Assembly (NCBI RefSeq): GCF_021513255.1
Contig: NZ_CP090977.1
Span: 1,302,001-1,366,000, forward strand
Source: Planococcus sp. 107-1
GTDB taxonomy: Bacteria > Bacillota > Bacilli > Bacillales_A > Planococcaceae
DNA length: 64,000 nt
Direction of reading: 5' to 3'
Part shown: in pieces, positions 45,435 to 56,318 of the stretch
How the letters are laid out: every line of letters starts with the position of its first letter
Numbering within the stretch: the stretch's first letter is position 1
The notes under the pieces: generated by a model
What the model saw: the letters and a program-made list of their open reading frames with translations, nothing else
What the model was told of the DNA's origin: nothing
Databases searched by the model: none
Program-made: the position numbers and the translations under genes

Positions 45435-46398
45435 AAAAAATTCAGCTCCAAAAACTTTGGGATTTGAAGAACCTCTCATTCAATTGCGAAAAAAAATTGA
45501 AGAGCTTAAAGAATATACCGCAACAGCAGATGTCGACCTCAGTTCGGAAATCGACAGTTTGGAAGAGCGTTTGGCCAGCCTGGAAAATGATATTTACGAG
45601 AATATGAAGCCTTGGGACCGTGTCCAAGTAGCCCGGCATCCAGAGCGTCCGACAACTTTGGATTACATTCCATTGATTTTTAAAGATTTTATCGAATTGC
45701 ACGGAGACCGCACATACGGAGACGACGAAGCCATTGTCGGCGGCATCGGTTCGTTTGATGGGCAGCCGGTCACAATCATTGGCCATCAGCGCGGAAAAGA
45801 TACAAAAGAGAATATTCGCCGCAACTTCGGAATGCCGCATCCGGAAGGCTATCGAAAAGCGCTTCGTTTGATGAAGCAGGCCGAGAAATTTAATCGCCCG
45901 ATCATTTGCTTGATCGATACGAAAGGCGCGTATCCTGGAAAAGCGGCAGAAGAGCGCGGACAAAGCGAAGCGATTGCAAGAAACTTGGTTGAGATGGCTG
46001 GCCTTGAAGTGCCGGTTCTTTCGATTGTTATTGGCGAAGGCGGAAGCGGCGGCGCGTTAGCCCTTGGCGTCGGCAATCATATTTTGATGCTTGAAAACTC
46101 CACGTTCTCGGTGATTTCGCCTGAAGGGGCAGCCTCAATTTTATGGAAAGATTCCGCATTGGCGCAAACAGCTGCCGAAGCGATGAAGATTACAGCGCCT
46201 GATTTACTGGGAATGCAAATCATCGAAGCGATCATTCCAGAGGTTCGTGGAGGCGCGCATCATAATTACGAAAAGCAAGCTGAAATGATTGCACAAGCGA
46301 TCCGGAAATCGTTTGAAGAGTTAAAAGGGCTATCAGGCGAAGAACTGGTCGACCAGCGCTATAAAAAATTCCGTTCAATCGGTATTTTCAGCGAATAA
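45427..46398 (+). CDS. accA: Acetyl-CoA carboxylase carboxyltransferase alpha subunit
   Basis: A 323-residue alpha subunit with an N-terminal helical region ([16 protein letters not shown]) and the crotonase-fold domain. The latter contains [20 protein letters not shown], the TKGAYPG segment, [16 protein letters not shown] and [13 protein letters not shown]. It forms the carboxyltransferase heterotetramer with AccD. The AAAGGAG ribosome site is inside accD. A terminator follows, separating it from pfkA. Confidence 0.97.
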   Translation: MAKKNSAPKTLGFEEPLIQLRKKIEELKEYTATADVDLSSEIDSLEERLASLENDIYENMKPWDRVQVARHPERPTTLDYIPLIFKDFIELHGDRTYGDDEAIVGGIGSFDGQPVTIIGHQRGKDTKENIRRNFGMPHPEGYRKALRLMKQAEKFNRPIICLIDTKGAYPGKAAEERGQSEAIARNLVEMAGLEVPVLSIVIGEGGSGGALALGVGNHILMLENSTFSVISPEGAASILWKDSALAQTAAEAMKITAPDLLGMQIIEAIIPEVRGGAHHNYEKQAEMIAQAIRKSFEELKGLSGEELVDQRYKKFRSIGIFSE

Positions 46399-46412
46399 AC
46401 GCGAACAACTGA

Positions 46413-46446
46413 CAGCCAGGCTTAAATGCCTGGCTGTTTCATTTAT
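46413..46446 (+). terminator. Terminator of the accDA operon
   Basis: CAGCCAGGC-ttaaat-GCCTGGCTGTTTCATTT. Confidence 0.85.
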
Positions 46447-46473
46447 TGCAGGAAATTTACTATGAATAAAAAA

Positions 46474-46487
46474 TATAAGCGCTTACA
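46474..46487 (-). promoter_or_regulatory. Candidate cre box upstream of pfkA-pyk
   Basis: Read on the minus strand TGTAAGCGCTTATA matches TGWAARCGYTWNCA at 13 of 14 positions. It lies ~55 nt before the proposed -35, a location typical of CcpA activation rather than repression. Confidence 0.5.
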
Positions 46488-46541
46488 GTTTTTTAAAGAT
46501 AAAAAAAACCAGTTCTTAATAGAAGTATTGTGGTTTCGAGA

Positions 46542-46570
46542 CTGACAGTAAAGGCTTTGCATGGTAAGGT
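46542..46570 (+). promoter_or_regulatory. Putative promoter of pfkA-pyk
   Basis: CTGACA (46542-46547), 17 nt, TAAGGT (46565-46570) with an upstream TGG extended -10. Confidence 0.5.
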
Positions 46571-46590
46571 GAAAAGAGTACAAGGATTAG

Positions 46591-47565
<975 letters not shown>

Positions 47566-47587
47566 TACGGCAAATGGAGTGAGTATA

Positions 47588-49346
47588 TTGAGAAAAACAA
47601 AAATCGTATGTACGATCGGACCAGCAAGTGAATCACCGGAATTACTCGAATCGTTGATCGAGGCAGGCATGAATGTGGCCCGTTTAAACTTTTCGCACGG
47701 AAGCCATGAAGAGCATGCTTTGCGTATTCAGCGCATCCGGGATGCTGCGGCTAAAACAGGCAAAATCGTCGGGATTCTATTGGACACGAAAGGCCCTGAA
47801 ATCCGCACGCATAAAATGGAAAATGATTCGATTGAATTGGTGACGGGACAGGACATCGCAATTTCCATGACAGAAGTTGTCGGGACAAGCGAAATGTTCT
47901 CTATCACTTATGAACAGCTGATCGAAGATGTGCAAGAAGGATCAATTATCCTGCTTGATGACGGCTTGATTGAGCTGCGCGTGAAGAGCATCGACAAAGC
48001 AAATGGATTAATCCATACGTTCGTTGAAAATGCAGGGACGTTAAAAACGAAAAAAGGCGTAAACGTTCCAGGCGTTTCCGTACAATTGCCGGGGATCACT
48101 GAAAAAGATGCACAAGATATTCTTTTCGGAATTGAGCAAGGCGTCGACTTTGTAGCTGCGTCATTTGTTAGAAGAGCTTCTGATGTAATGGAAATCCGCA
48201 GTTTGCTAGAAAATAATGGCGGCTCTCATATTCAGATCATCCCTAAAATCGAGAACCAGGAAGGCGTCGACAATATTGATGAAATCATCGTAGTGTCTGA
48301 TGGCTTAATGGTAGCCCGAGGATCTTGGGGTGGAAATTCCTGCGGAAGAAGTGCCGCTTGTTCAAAAATCCTTGATCGAAAAATGCAATAGCGCTGGAAA
48401 ACCGGTTATTACAGCGACTCAGATGCTCGATTCCATGCAACGCAATCCGCGTCCGACGCGAGCGGAAGCAAGTGATGTTGCCAATGCAATTTTTGACGGA
48501 ACAGATGCGATCATGCTGTCAGGTGAAACTGCAGCGGGTATTTATCCGGTAGAATCTGTAGAAACGATGCACCGCATTGCGATGACGACAGAAGATGCCT
48601 TGAACTACAAACAAATCGTTTCAAACAGAAGAAAAGAAAAAGAGTCGAATATGACAGAAGCAATTGGCCAAGCTGTCGCTTATACGGCGTTAAACTTGAA
48701 AGTTAAAGCCATTATCGCTCCTACAGAAAGCGGCCATACTGCGAAAATGATCTCGAAATATCGCCCAGGTGCGCCAATTATCGCTGTTACTTCATCTGAT
48801 ATTCCGTCTAGAAAATTGACGCTTGTATGGGGAGTTCAGCCGATTGTCGGATCGAAAGTCCATTCAACGGATGAATTGCTTGAAAATGCTGTAGAAGAAA
48901 GCTTGAAGCATCATTACGTGAAACACGGCGATCTTGTCGTAATCACAGCAGGTGTTCCAGTCGGACAAGCGGGTACAACAAACTTGATGAAAGTCCATTT
49001 GATCGGTGACAGCATTGCTCAAGGGCAAGGCATCGGCAAATCAGTTGCTTTCGGAAACACGCTTGTCGTGAGAAATTCAGAAGAAGCATTAGCTTACGAT
49101 ACAACTGGTAAAATTATCGTGACAATTGGAACGGACCGCGAAATGATGCCAGCTATCGAAAAATGTGCAGGAATCATTACGGAAGAAGGCGGATTGACTA
49201 GCCATGCGGCTGTTGTCGGTTTGAGCCTTGGAATTCCGGTTATTGTTGGAGTGAAAGACGCAACATCTTTGATCAAAAATAATTATGATATTACAATTGA
49301 CGCTGCATCAGGCATCATTTACGACGGCCACGCAAGCGTTCTATAA
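47588..49346 (+). CDS. pyk: Pyruvate kinase with C-terminal PEP-utiliser domain (frame break)
   Basis: Pyruvate kinase of ~586 residues when joined, ending with the extra C-terminal sequence found in Bacillus enzymes ([19 protein letters not shown]). The start TTG 47588 ([13 protein letters not shown]) follows GGAGTGAG. Active-site parts are [34 protein letters not shown] and TATQMLDSM. The frame breaks at 48315-48324, where the invariant [13 protein letters not shown] reads ARGSWGGN. Two bases are missing, most simply two G of CGAGGGGATC. Given its central role I treat it as a sequence error. It is an operon partner of pfkA. Confidence 0.93.
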
Positions 49347-49478
49347 AACGGAGTGATTATCAGCTTTTCTAGCTGATAAGCGGCCTGGATTTTCGATTTC
49401 AGAAAGCCGGCGAGCATTGTTCAAATGCTTGCCGGCAGCAAAATCGGAATCGAACGATATAGGGGGACTAGTCAAACG
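49347..49478 (+). other. Stem-loops between pyk and fxsA
   Basis: Two hairpins without T runs: TTATCAGC-ttttcta-GCTGATAA (49358-49380) and GCCGGCGAGCATT-gttc-AAATGCTTGCCGGC (49407-49437). They may be processing or stability elements between cotranscribed genes. Confidence 0.5.
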
Positions 49479-50021
49479 ATGAAATGGATTTTCTTAGCTC
49501 TGATCATTGTACCGACACTGGAATTGGCCATTTTGATTTGGGCCGGGGGAGCTATTGGGTTTTTCCCGACATTATTAATGATTTTGGGAACAGGTTTGCT
49601 GGGAGCTTTTTTAGCGAAAAAACAAGGCTTAAAAGCAATACGGGATATACAGGAGAGCTTCAATAGATTTGAGCCGCCGGGGGATCAATTGCTGAAAGCA
49701 GCTTTTGTCTTGGTAGGCGGTGTGATGCTATTGACTCCAGGGTTTATCTCGGATGCGATCGGTTTATCTTTATTGTTTGCTCCGACACAGAAAATCTACA
49801 AACCATTTATAATGAAACTTTTGAACAATAAGATGAAAAACAGCTCGGATTATCGTACGATAATTCCGAGTGAATTCATCGTTTTAAAGGAATTTCTAAT
49901 AAAAACAAGCGTTTTCATTCACAAATTCTTCAACATTGATTATAATGGTCTAGTAAGGCATTCAGCGGAAGTCTACAAAAGGACAGATAACCCATCATTT
50001 CGGGCTTTTTTTTTGGAGTGA
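49479..50021 (+). CDS. fxsA: FxsA-family membrane protein (3' end doubtful)
   Basis: FxsA/YtzA membrane protein with hydrophobic segments at residues ~3-45 and ~70-105 and the PGDQLLKAAFVLVGGVMLLTPGFISDAIGL signature. GGGGG precedes the ATG; the frame from 49425 runs over a hairpin. Family members are ~125-135 residues, but this frame is 180. Its last third (after ~residue 122, NNKMKNSSDYRT) looks like translated intergenic DNA: it contains a hairpin (49842-49872) and the citZ promoter. The true end is therefore probably near 49830, perhaps reached through one more indel. B. subtilis has the same pyk-fxsA-citZ neighbourhood. The function is unclear. Confidence 0.8.
   Translation: MKWIFLALIIVPTLELAILIWAGGAIGFFPTLLMILGTGLLGAFLAKKQGLKAIRDIQESFNRFEPPGDQLLKAAFVLVGGVMLLTPGFISDAIGLSLLFAPTQKIYKPFIMKLLNNKMKNSSDYRTIIPSEFIVLKEFLIKTSVFIHKFFNIDYNGLVRHSAEVYKRTDNPSFRAFFLE
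49903..49916 (+). promoter_or_regulatory. Possible cre box at the citZ promoter
   Basis: AACAAGCGTTTTCA matches the cre core (AAGCGTTTTCA) but not the first three positions. It abuts the -35 of citZ, and CcpA controls citZ in B. subtilis. Confidence 0.35.
49918..49946 (+). promoter_or_regulatory. Sigma-A promoter of citZ-icd
   Basis: TTCACA (49918-49923), 17 nt, TATAAT (49941-49946). It is one mismatch from the ideal promoter. Confidence 0.75.
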
Positions 50022-50050
50022 TGAAATATACTGGAGAAGGAGCGAATTAT

Positions 50051-51166
50051 ATGACATCGGCAAAAGGTTTAGAAGGTGTAGTAGCTACACAATCTGCCAT
50101 CAGTTCAATTATTGATGACACACTTACATATGTTGGCTACGATATCGATGATTTAGCAGTCAACGCAAGTTTTGAAGAAGTGATTTATTTGCTTTGGCAT
50201 CAACGCTTGCCAAAAGCTGATGAATTGGCAGAGCTTAAGCAGCAATTAGCAGACAACATGGCGGTGCCGCAAGCAGTTCTTGATCATTTCAAAACATACG
50301 ATATTAAAAAAGTACATCCCATGGCTGCTCTTCGCACAGCCGTTTCAATGCTTGGCTTATTCGATGAAGAAGCGGAAGTAATGGAAACTGAAGCGAACTA
50401 CCGTAAAGCAATTAAAATCCAAGCGAAGATCTCGACGCTTGTAACTGCTTTCGGCCGCATCCGCAATGGCCAAGAGCCGGTAGCTCCTAAAACAGATTTA
50501 AGCTTTGCAGCTAACTTCCTTTATATGTTGTCTGGCACAATGCCAGAAGACATCGAAGTGGAAGCTTTCAACAAAGCGCTTGTTCTTCATGCTGACCATG
50601 AATTGAATGCATCGACTTTCACAGCTCGCGTTGCGGTTGCGACTTTATCTGATGTATATTCAGGCATCACGGCTGCAATCGGAGCTTTAAAAGGGCCATT
50701 GCATGGTGGAGCAAACGAACAAGTAATGAAAATGTTGACAGAAATCGGTTCTGTAGAGAACGTAGAATCTGTCATCACTGAAAAACTTGCAAACAAAGAA
50801 AAAATCATGGGCTTCGGACACCGCGTATACCGCAAAGGTGATCCTCGTGCCAAACACTTGCGTGAAATGTCTCAAAAACTGACAAAAATCCGTGGTGAAG
50901 AAAAATGGTACGATATGTCGGTCAAAATTGATGAAATCGTAACTGGACAGAAAAATCTTCCACCGAACGTTGATTTCTATTCTGCATCGGTTTACCATTC
51001 ACTGAACATTGAACACGACTTATTTACACCGATTTTTGCTGTTTCACGTACTTCAGGCTGGTTGGCTCATATCCTTGAGCAGTATTCAAACAACCGCTTG
51101 ATCCGTCCGCGCGCAGAATACATCGGACCTGGCATGCAAAAATACATCCCGGTTGAAGAACGATAA
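50051..51166 (+). CDS. citZ: Citrate synthase
   Basis: A 371-residue citrate synthase (oxaloacetate plus acetyl-CoA to citrate), colinear with B. subtilis CitZ (372). Catalytic histidines lie in LHADHELNAST and GFGHRVYRKGDPRA, and the catalytic aspartate is in PPNVDFYSASVYHSL. The start 50051 (TSAKGLEGVVA) follows GGAGAAGGAG; the extension from 50018 is leader. It heads the citZ-icd-mdh TCA cluster. Confidence 0.97.
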   Translation: MTSAKGLEGVVATQSAISSIIDDTLTYVGYDIDDLAVNASFEEVIYLLWHQRLPKADELAELKQQLADNMAVPQAVLDHFKTYDIKKVHPMAALRTAVSMLGLFDEEAEVMETEANYRKAIKIQAKISTLVTAFGRIRNGQEPVAPKTDLSFAANFLYMLSGTMPEDIEVEAFNKALVLHADHELNASTFTARVAVATLSDVYSGITAAIGALKGPLHGGANEQVMKMLTEIGSVENVESVITEKLANKEKIMGFGHRVYRKGDPRAKHLREMSQKLTKIRGEEKWYDMSVKIDEIVTGQKNLPPNVDFYSASVYHSLNIEHDLFTPIFAVSRTSGWLAHILEQYSNNRLIRPRAEYIGPGMQKYIPVEER

Positions 51167-51191
51167 GATTAGCGTAAAAGCATCATAACCA

Positions 51192-51219
51192 ATAGGGCTT
51201 GCACCTTGTGCAGCCCTAT
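51192..51219 (+). other. Stem-loop between citZ and icd
   Basis: TAGGGCTTGCAC-ctt-GTGCAGCCCTA lacks a T run. It is probably an intercistronic stability or processing element, with icd's AGGAGG just downstream. Confidence 0.55.
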
Positions 51220-51246
51220 CAATTTGAACTCAGGAGGCAATTACAC

Positions 51247-52515
51247 ATGACAAACGGCGAAAAAATCACAGTTGAAAACGGCGTATTGAACGTTCCAAAC
51301 CAAGCAGTTATTCCATTCATTATCGGTGACGGTACTGGCCCGGATATCTGGAATGCAGCTTCACGCGTTTTAGAACAAGCAGTAAACAAAGCTTATAACG
51401 GTGAAAAAGCGATTGTATGGAAAGAAGTACTTGCTGGCCAAAAAGCATTCGACGAAACTGGCGAATGGCTTCCACAAGAAACACTTGACGTAATCCGCGA
51501 ATACTTGATCGCGATCAAAGGACCTCTTACAACGCCAATCGGCGGCGGTATCCGTTCATTGAACGTGGCTCTTCGCCAAGAATTGGATCTTTACACTTGC
51601 TTGCGTCCAGTTCGTTACTTCGAAGGTGTACCTTCACCGGTTAAACGTCCTGAAGACACTGACATGGTCATCTTCCGTGAAAACACTGAAGATATTTATG
51701 CAGGTATCGAATACGCTAAAGGTACTGAAGAAGTTGAGAAATTGATTTCATTCCTTAAAGACGAAATGGGCGTTAACAAAATCCGCTTCCCTGAAACTTC
51801 AGGAATCGGGATCAAACCAATTTCAGAAGAAGGAACAAAACGTTTAGTACGTGCTGCGATCAACTACGCAATCACTGAAGGCCGCGAATCATTGACATTG
51901 GTTCACAAAGGGAACATCATGAAGTTCACTGAAGGAGCTTTCAAAAACTGGGGCTACGAAGTGGCTGAGCAAGAATTCGGCGATAAAGTCTTCACTTGGA
52001 ACCAATACGATGCGATTAAAGACGAGCAAGGCACTGACGCTGCAAACAAAGCGCAGGAAGAAGCTCTTGCTTCTGGAAAAATCCTTGTTAAAGATTCAAT
52101 CGCTGATATCTTCTTACAGCAAATTCTTACACGTCCAAGCGAGTTCGATGTTGTTGCAACAATGAACTTGAACGGAGATTACATCTCTGATGCTTTGGCT
52201 GCACAAGTTGGCGGAATTGGTATCGCACCTGGTGCGAACATCAACTACATCACTGGCCACGCAATTTTCGAAGCGACTCATGGTACTGCTCCGAAATATG
52301 CGGGACAAGATAAAGTAAACCCTTCATCTGTCATTTTGTCAGGCGTATTAATGCTTGAACATTTAGGATGGAACGAAGCGGCTAAATTGATCACAAACTC
52401 AATGGAGAAAACAATCGCTTCTAAAGTTGTAACTTACGACTTTGCACGTCTAATGGACGGCGCTACAGAAGTGAAATGCTCTGAGTTTGCTGACGAATTG
52501 ATCAAAAACCTATAA
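51247..52515 (+). CDS. icd: NADP-dependent isocitrate dehydrogenase
   Basis: A 422-residue isocitrate dehydrogenase (isocitrate to 2-oxoglutarate, CO2 and NADPH). The isocitrate-binding, phosphorylatable serine loop is [18 protein letters not shown]. Further motifs are [10 protein letters not shown], the catalytic [18 protein letters not shown] and [16 protein letters not shown]. The start ATG 51247 is set by CAGGAGG; the frame from 51199 reads through the stem-loop and is rejected. It has the same order as in B. subtilis. Confidence 0.97.
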   Translation: MTNGEKITVENGVLNVPNQAVIPFIIGDGTGPDIWNAASRVLEQAVNKAYNGEKAIVWKEVLAGQKAFDETGEWLPQETLDVIREYLIAIKGPLTTPIGGGIRSLNVALRQELDLYTCLRPVRYFEGVPSPVKRPEDTDMVIFRENTEDIYAGIEYAKGTEEVEKLISFLKDEMGVNKIRFPETSGIGIKPISEEGTKRLVRAAINYAITEGRESLTLVHKGNIMKFTEGAFKNWGYEVAEQEFGDKVFTWNQYDAIKDEQGTDAANKAQEEALASGKILVKDSIADIFLQQILTRPSEFDVVATMNLNGDYISDALAAQVGGIGIAPGANINYITGHAIFEATHGTAPKYAGQDKVNPSSVILSGVLMLEHLGWNEAAKLITNSMEKTIASKVVTYDFARLMDGATEVKCSEFADELIKNL

Positions 52516-52516
52516 G

Positions 52517-52549
52517 AAAAAGAGAGGGAGGCAATCCCTCTCTTTTTTT
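52517..52549 (+). terminator. Terminator of citZ-icd
   Basis: AGAGAGGGA-ggcaa-TCCCTCTCTTTTTTT. Some read-through into mdh is possible. Confidence 0.9.
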
Positions 52550-52580
52550 ATACCTACTTTAACCATAAAGGAGAGTTTTT

Positions 52581-53519
52581 ATGACATTGAAGCGTAAAAA
52601 GATTTCAGTTATCGGTTCAGGCTTTACAGGGGCGACTACGGCTTTTTTATTGGCCCAAAAAGAATTAGGCGATGTCGTATTGGTGGATATTCCTCAAATG
52701 GAGGATCCCGCTAAAGGAAAAGCGCTCGATATGGCTGAAGCATCTCCTGTACAAGGTTTTGATGCACAGGTGAGCGGAACATCCAATTACGAAGATACGA
52801 AAGACTCGGATTTGGTCATTATTACTGCGGGAATTGCACGCAAACCGGGGATGAGCCGAGATGACCTTGTACAAACGAACCAGAAAGTCATGAAAGCTGT
52901 TACAGCGGATATTGTAAAACACTCACCTCAAACAACAATCATCGTTTTGACCAATCCGGTGGATGCGATGACGTATACCGTTTTTAAAGAATCCGGATTT
53001 CCAAAAGAACGCGTGATTGGCCAATCCGGGGTTTTGGATTCAGCACGTTTCCGGACTTTTGTGGCTGAAGAATTGAACGTATCGGTCAAAGATGTCACAG
53101 GATTTGTTCTAGGCGGACATGGAGATGATATGGTGCCGTTAGTCCGCTATTCCTACGCGGGCGGAATTCCTTTAAAAACCTTGATACCGGAAGCGCGGCT
53201 TTCAGAAATTGTTGACCGCACCCGTAAAGGAGGCGCAGAAATCGTCAATCTATTAGGAAACGGCTCCGCTTATTATGCCCCGGCTGCATCATTGGTTGAA
53301 ATGGCTGAAGCCATATTGAAAGACCAACGGCGCATTTTGCCTTCCATCGCCTATTTGGAAGGCGAGTACGGTATGGATGGCATCTATTTAGGTGTACCGA
53401 CCATTTTAGGTGCAGGCGGAATTGAAAAAATTCTAGAGATCGATTTAAATGAAGAAGAAAAAACCTTATTAAACAAATCCGCAGAATCAGTCAAAGCGGT
53501 CATGAAAGTTCTGGCTTGA
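52581..53519 (+). CDS. mdh: Malate dehydrogenase
   Basis: A 312-residue LDH-like malate dehydrogenase. NAD binding is shown by [17 protein letters not shown]. The substrate arginines lie in [13 protein letters not shown] and the 150s loop, and the proton-relay histidine is in [14 protein letters not shown]. Length equals Bacillus Mdh. AAAGGAGAG precedes the start. It completes the citZ-icd-mdh cluster. Confidence 0.97.
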   Translation: MTLKRKKISVIGSGFTGATTAFLLAQKELGDVVLVDIPQMEDPAKGKALDMAEASPVQGFDAQVSGTSNYEDTKDSDLVIITAGIARKPGMSRDDLVQTNQKVMKAVTADIVKHSPQTTIIVLTNPVDAMTYTVFKESGFPKERVIGQSGVLDSARFRTFVAEELNVSVKDVTGFVLGGHGDDMVPLVRYSYAGGIPLKTLIPEARLSEIVDRTRKGGAEIVNLLGNGSAYYAPAASLVEMAEAILKDQRRILPSIAYLEGEYGMDGIYLGVPTILGAGGIEKILEIDLNEEEKTLLNKSAESVKAVMKVLA

Positions 53520-53528
53520 CGCTATTTT

Positions 53529-53562
53529 GAACCGGGCAGGAGAAATCCGAGCCCGGTTTTCT
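53529..53562 (+). terminator. Terminator of mdh
   Basis: AACCGGGC ... GCCCGGTTTTC. Confidence 0.85.
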
Positions 53563-53623
53563 ATTCCGTAAAATTTTTCTGGAATAGTCGTAAAGGCCTG
53601 AGACGCAATGATTGTCTAGGCGC

Positions 53624-53653
53624 TTGCACTTTTCATCACATAATTGATACTAT
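53624..53653 (+). promoter_or_regulatory. Putative promoter of the MaoC-like gene and phoPR
   Basis: TTGCAC (53624-53629), 18 nt, TACTAT (53648-53653). Confidence 0.5.
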
Positions 53654-53685
53654 AAGAGTATTAAGATTGGGGAGGGAACTTATTA

Positions 53686-54144
53686 TTGCTTGGAAAAAAG
53701 CGTGAATTAGGCCGTAAAATAGAAGACCTGAAAATAGGGGAGAATCTGCAGTTGACAGAAACGATTGAAGACAAAGATCTTCTTCTTTACCTCGGACTTA
53801 CCAACGATGGAAACCCGCTATACATCCAGCATGATTTTGCTGCACAAACGGCTTTCGAAAAACCGGTCGTGCCCACCATCATGTTGACGGGAATTATCAC
53901 TTCGGCCATTTCAAAATATTTACCGGGCCCTGGATCTTATATTAATGAACAGCGAATAAAATTTCATCGGCCGGTCTATCATTATTCAACCTTTAATTTC
54001 TTTTTGGAATTAGCAGAGATTGATATAGAAGACAACGAGGTCACCATAAAAATCGAAGCATCAGATGAAAAAGGCAATTTATTGATTTCGGGAACTGTTC
54101 TCGTTAATCCGCCTAAACTGGAGAACCAGTTGGCACAGCATTGA
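53686..54144 (+). CDS. MaoC-like hotdog protein with altered active site
   Basis: A 152-residue single-hotdog MaoC/R-hydratase-like protein. The hydratase signature D-x-N-P-x-H appears as D41-G-N43-P44-L-Y46, so the usual catalytic histidine is tyrosine. A QHD follows three residues later. Hydration of enoyl-CoA is therefore not assured. TTG 53686 is the start, eight bases after GGGAGGGA. It sits directly upstream of phoP and may share its transcript. I recall similar proteins before phoP in other Bacillales, but the role is unknown. Confidence 0.82.
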   Translation: MLGKKRELGRKIEDLKIGENLQLTETIEDKDLLLYLGLTNDGNPLYIQHDFAAQTAFEKPVVPTIMLTGIITSAISKYLPGPGSYINEQRIKFHRPVYHYSTFNFFLELAEIDIEDNEVTIKIEASDEKGNLLISGTVLVNPPKLENQLAQH

Positions 54145-54203
54145 TAATTAAGTAGTAAAGCGGTTTGAAATGGGGGTTTCAAACTGAATGTGGAGGATGT
54201 TAA

Positions 54204-54910
54204 ATGCTGAACAAAATATTGATTATTGAAGATGAACATTCGATTGCGACTTTATTATCTTATAATCTGGTGCAGGCAGGCTATGAAACGATTGTCGCTT
54301 ATGACGGGAAGGAAGGCTATGAGATGGCGATCAGTGAAAAACCTTCTCTCATTGTCCTTGATTTGATGCTGCCTTCTATGGATGGAGTCGAAGTCTGCAA
54401 ATCGCTTCGCCAGCAAAAAATCAATACGCCAATCATCATGCTGACGGCAAAAGGCGACGAATTCGATAAAGTACTGGGCTTGGAATTGGGTGCTGACGAT
54501 TACATGACAAAACCTTTCAGCCGCGTGAAGTCGTAGCCCGTATCAAAGCGGTTCTCAGAAGAGTCCAGACGACACCGACAGAAGCGCATGATTCATCTGC
54601 TCCTTTAATATTGGGGAATCTAAGTGTTTATCCGGAACGGTTTGAAGTATTTTTGAATGATGAACAAATTGAATTTACACCAAAAGAGTTTGAACTCCTC
54701 GTATATTTGATGGAAAATAAAAACCGGGTATTAACGAGAGACCAGCTATTAAGTGCGGTTTGGAAATACGATTTTGCGGGAGACACGCGGATTGTAGATG
54801 TACATATTAGCCATTTACGTGAAAAAATAGAAGAAAATAGCCGAAAACCCGTTTTTATAAAGACGATTCGGGGGCTTGGATATAAATTCGAGGAGCCAAA
54901 AGCAGGATGA
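54204..54910 (+). CDS. phoP: Response regulator PhoP (frame break)
   Basis: OmpR-family response regulator of ~236 residues when joined. The receiver has the acidic pair E9/D10 (also E11), phospho-acceptor D53 (VLDLMLPSMDG), T81 and K103 (MTKPF). The winged-helix domain ends with the typical VDVHISHLREKI ... GYKF. The frame breaks at 54521-54525. Restoring one C (AGCCGCGTG to AGCCCGCGTG) gives TKPFSPREVVARIKAVLRR. Neighbourhood (mdh upstream, phoR overlapping by four bases, polA beyond) supports PhoP rather than WalR. Confidence 0.9.
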
Positions 54911-56304
54911 AGTCATTCAGGCATAGGCTTCTGCTGACCATACTCGCATGGATCGGCTTGCTTTTGGCATGCCTTCTTATTATAATTATCCAACTTTTTC
55001 CTATGTATGCAGAGGCTGAAGACAAAACAGAAGTATGGATTATTTTGGCACTGGTTTTTATCGGTGCTTTGCTGTTTTCAGCACTTGTCGGGTATCGGAT
55101 CATCAAAGTACAAGCTCTTCCAATTGAAAATGTTACCCAAACCGCTTTGGAGCTCGTTAAAGGAAATTACCGGGCTCGGGCTTTTGAATATGGAAATGTT
55201 GGCGCGGTTCAATTAAGTTCCACGATCAATATATTGGCGCGGAATTTGCAGGAAATCACGGCCGTCCGTGAAATGGAGCAGGAACGCTTAAAAACCTTGA
55301 TTGAGAACATGGGAAGTGCTTTGATCATGATTGACCGGCAAGGCGGTGTGGCTTTGGTCAATAAATCTTTTATGGATGAGTTCAACTTGAAAGAAGAACA
55401 AATCCATCAAAAATTTTACAAAGAAATTCCGCTGCCGGAAATGTTCGAGCGATTTATCGAACAAGTTTTCATGACAGAGCAGGCGGCACGAGATCAGCTG
55501 GAATTTAATCAGGGCATCCAGACCAAGAATATTGACGTATATGGTGCACCAGTGCTTGGAGACCACGAACAATGGCTTGGGATCGTAATCGTTTCGCATG
55601 ACATCACCGAATTAAAACGGCTTGAACAAGTGCGCAAAGATTTTGTGGCAAACGTTTCACATGAACTGCGTACGCCGGTGACTTCTATTAAAGGTTTTTC
55701 CGAAACTTTGATTGATGGTGCTCATGCGGACGAAGCGACATTGCTGTCATTTCTCGAAATTATCCATACAGAGAGTAATCGGCTTGAAATGCTAATCAAC
55801 GATTTATTGGATCTGTCGAAAGTGGAACAAGCCGGATTCCAAGTCAATGCGCTCCCAACAGATATGGAAAAAGTGATTAAACGGGCAGAAGAAATGGTGA
55901 GCAGAAGAATCGAAGAAAAGCATATCAAATTGGATCTTCAACTGGAGCCGGTTACTCTGTTAGGAGATCCGGACCGCCTGCTGCAGGTAATGATGAATCT
56001 TTTAGTCAACGCGATCACTTACTCATCTTCTGAAACTACCGTCACAGTTAGGTTATATGCAAAAGGCAAGTTTGCCTTGATTGAAGTGGAAGATCAGGGA
56101 ATCGGGATTGAAGCTTCTGAAATTGGACGCTTGTTCGAACGTTTTTACCGGGTTGACCGGGCAAGAAGCCGGAATTCCGGCGGCACCGGATTAGGGTTAT
56201 CAATTGTAAAACATTTAATAGAGGCACATCATGGAAAAGTAGAAGTGGAAAGCACCGTAGGAGTGGGAACCAAATTTACTGTTCAATTGCCTTTAGGGAG
56301 TTAA
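54907..56304 (+). CDS. phoR: Sensor histidine kinase PhoR with a minimal extracytoplasmic loop
   Basis: A 465-residue membrane histidine kinase. Two transmembrane helices (residues ~9-31 and ~43-65) are separated by only ~11 residues. A HAMP-like linker, a PAS domain (~125-235), the HisKA box with H252 (VANVSHELRTP) and a HATPase domain (DQGIGI, GGTGLGLSIVKHL) follow. B. subtilis PhoR is 579 residues with a large outer domain that is missing here. The signal must therefore reach it through the membrane or the PAS domain. It is translationally coupled to phoP. Confidence 0.9.
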   Translation: MKSFRHRLLLTILAWIGLLLACLLIIIIQLFPMYAEAEDKTEVWIILALVFIGALLFSALVGYRIIKVQALPIENVTQTALELVKGNYRARAFEYGNVGAVQLSSTINILARNLQEITAVREMEQERLKTLIENMGSALIMIDRQGGVALVNKSFMDEFNLKEEQIHQKFYKEIPLPEMFERFIEQVFMTEQAARDQLEFNQGIQTKNIDVYGAPVLGDHEQWLGIVIVSHDITELKRLEQVRKDFVANVSHELRTPVTSIKGFSETLIDGAHADEATLLSFLEIIHTESNRLEMLINDLLDLSKVEQAGFQVNALPTDMEKVIKRAEEMVSRRIEEKHIKLDLQLEPVTLLGDPDRLLQVMMNLLVNAITYSSSETTVTVRLYAKGKFALIEVEDQGIGIEASEIGRLFERFYRVDRARSRNSGGTGLGLSIVKHLIEAHHGKVEVESTVGVGTKFTVQLPLGS

Positions 56305-56318
56305 TTTAGGAGGAAAGC

